NCBI GenBank assembly: GCA_003991915.1
Contig: RQTK01000087.1
Location: 126,362 to 190,361 of the forward strand
Direction: 5' to 3'
DNA length: 64,000 nucleotides
From: Elysia chlorotica
Lineage: Eukaryota; Mollusca; Gastropoda; Plakobranchidae
The notes under the pieces were generated by a model, which was not told the origin of the DNA, did not search any database, and was given only the letters and a program-made list of their open reading frames with translations. Position numbers and translations under genes: made by a program. Below, piece by piece: positions 63,691 through 64,000 of the stretch. The number at the start of each line of letters is the position of its first letter. Position 1 is the stretch's first letter.

Positions 63691-63803
63691 AAGTAAACGA
63701 TAGGCCCTACTTACCAAGAAACATAACTTTACCTCTAGTATTGTGTAATAGAGAAGTAACGATAGGCCCTACTTACCAAGAAACCCACCTTTACCTCTAG
63801 CAC
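63681..63803. repeat. 61-base tandem duplication
   Basis: Two units containing GTGTAATAG, GAAGTAA, CGATAGGCCCTACTTACCAA, GAAAC and TTTACCTCTAG. It grows directly out of the 16-base array, sharing GTGTAATAG. The last 200 bases of the window are unique and GC-richer. Confidence 0.94.
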
Positions 63804-64000
63804 TGACCAATTTAGGCTAACGTCTACATAGGCCCTCCCATGCCAGGCTTCCAGCGCTAAGCCCCTCTTCCCACTCCATCAGCAGAACATCGCTGCTACA
63901 CCGGCGCCTGGTGCTAGCCGGAGATGGAGAACATGTCACCGGGACGGATGCCCAGGCAGAGTTCTTGTGTTAGGCTCGCTTACAACAACAACAGCTACCC

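Overview
This window looks like non-coding DNA from an animal genome, most likely a mollusc and perhaps a gastropod. The reasons are AT-rich sequence with no operon-like coding, very dense microsatellites (GA/CT above all, then GACA, ATGT, GTA, TTG, TTC, ATT), a frequent TACATGTA/ACATGTA word, a zone full of TCTAGATCT words, degraded tRNA-derived SINE-like heads and a mariner relic. The mollusc assignment is inference from general composition, not from a marker gene. I found no convincing intact protein-coding gene. Nearly all long open frames are read-throughs of simple repeats (poly-SL, poly-RE, poly-YVCM) or cross the 865-base run of N at 53742-54606.

Layout. 1-4,420: GA, GACA, GTA and TTG arrays, with a copy of a dispersed repeat between two GTA arrays. 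4,420-9,700: mostly unique AT-rich DNA with one unexplained 154-codon open frame, a TA hairpin, a short inverted-repeat element and a zone saturated with CTAGATCT words. 9,700-10,440: a long ATGT array that abuts a 5'-truncated, stop-containing mariner transposase relic, the only recognisable protein homology. 11,000-16,400: CT/CA/GA arrays, a GC-richer unique block (13.1-14.1 kb), a 583-base tandem duplication and a tRNA-like SINE head. 16,400-26,300: decamer, GATA-motif and 12-mer minisatellites, a 42-base minisatellite carrying splice-donor-like words, and five diverged copies of a roughly 190-base satellite. 26,260-29,010: three copies of a unit of up to about 0.9 kb with a SINE-like insertion. 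29,400-39,300: CT/GA arrays, GGTT and TTG arrays, several minisatellites and candidate conserved non-coding blocks. 39,600-45,000: three separate local duplications. 46,690-47,500: a diverged duplication. 48,800-54,606: GA/CT arrays, a 70-base minisatellite and the gap. 57,240-58,060: a CpG-rich block with good splice donors on the + strand, the best candidate for a promoter and non-coding first exon, followed by a long TTC array. 58,900-64,000: GA, ATT and CT arrays, reverse-strand tRNA-like heads and short tandem repeats.

Two things deserve most attention. One is a dispersed repeat of about 110-130 bases, present at least seven times on both strands and mostly next to simple repeats. The other is the number of independent local tandem duplications (at least eight), which points to a region evolving by slippage and unequal exchange. 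No cooperating gene system is visible; any function here would be regulatory or structural.
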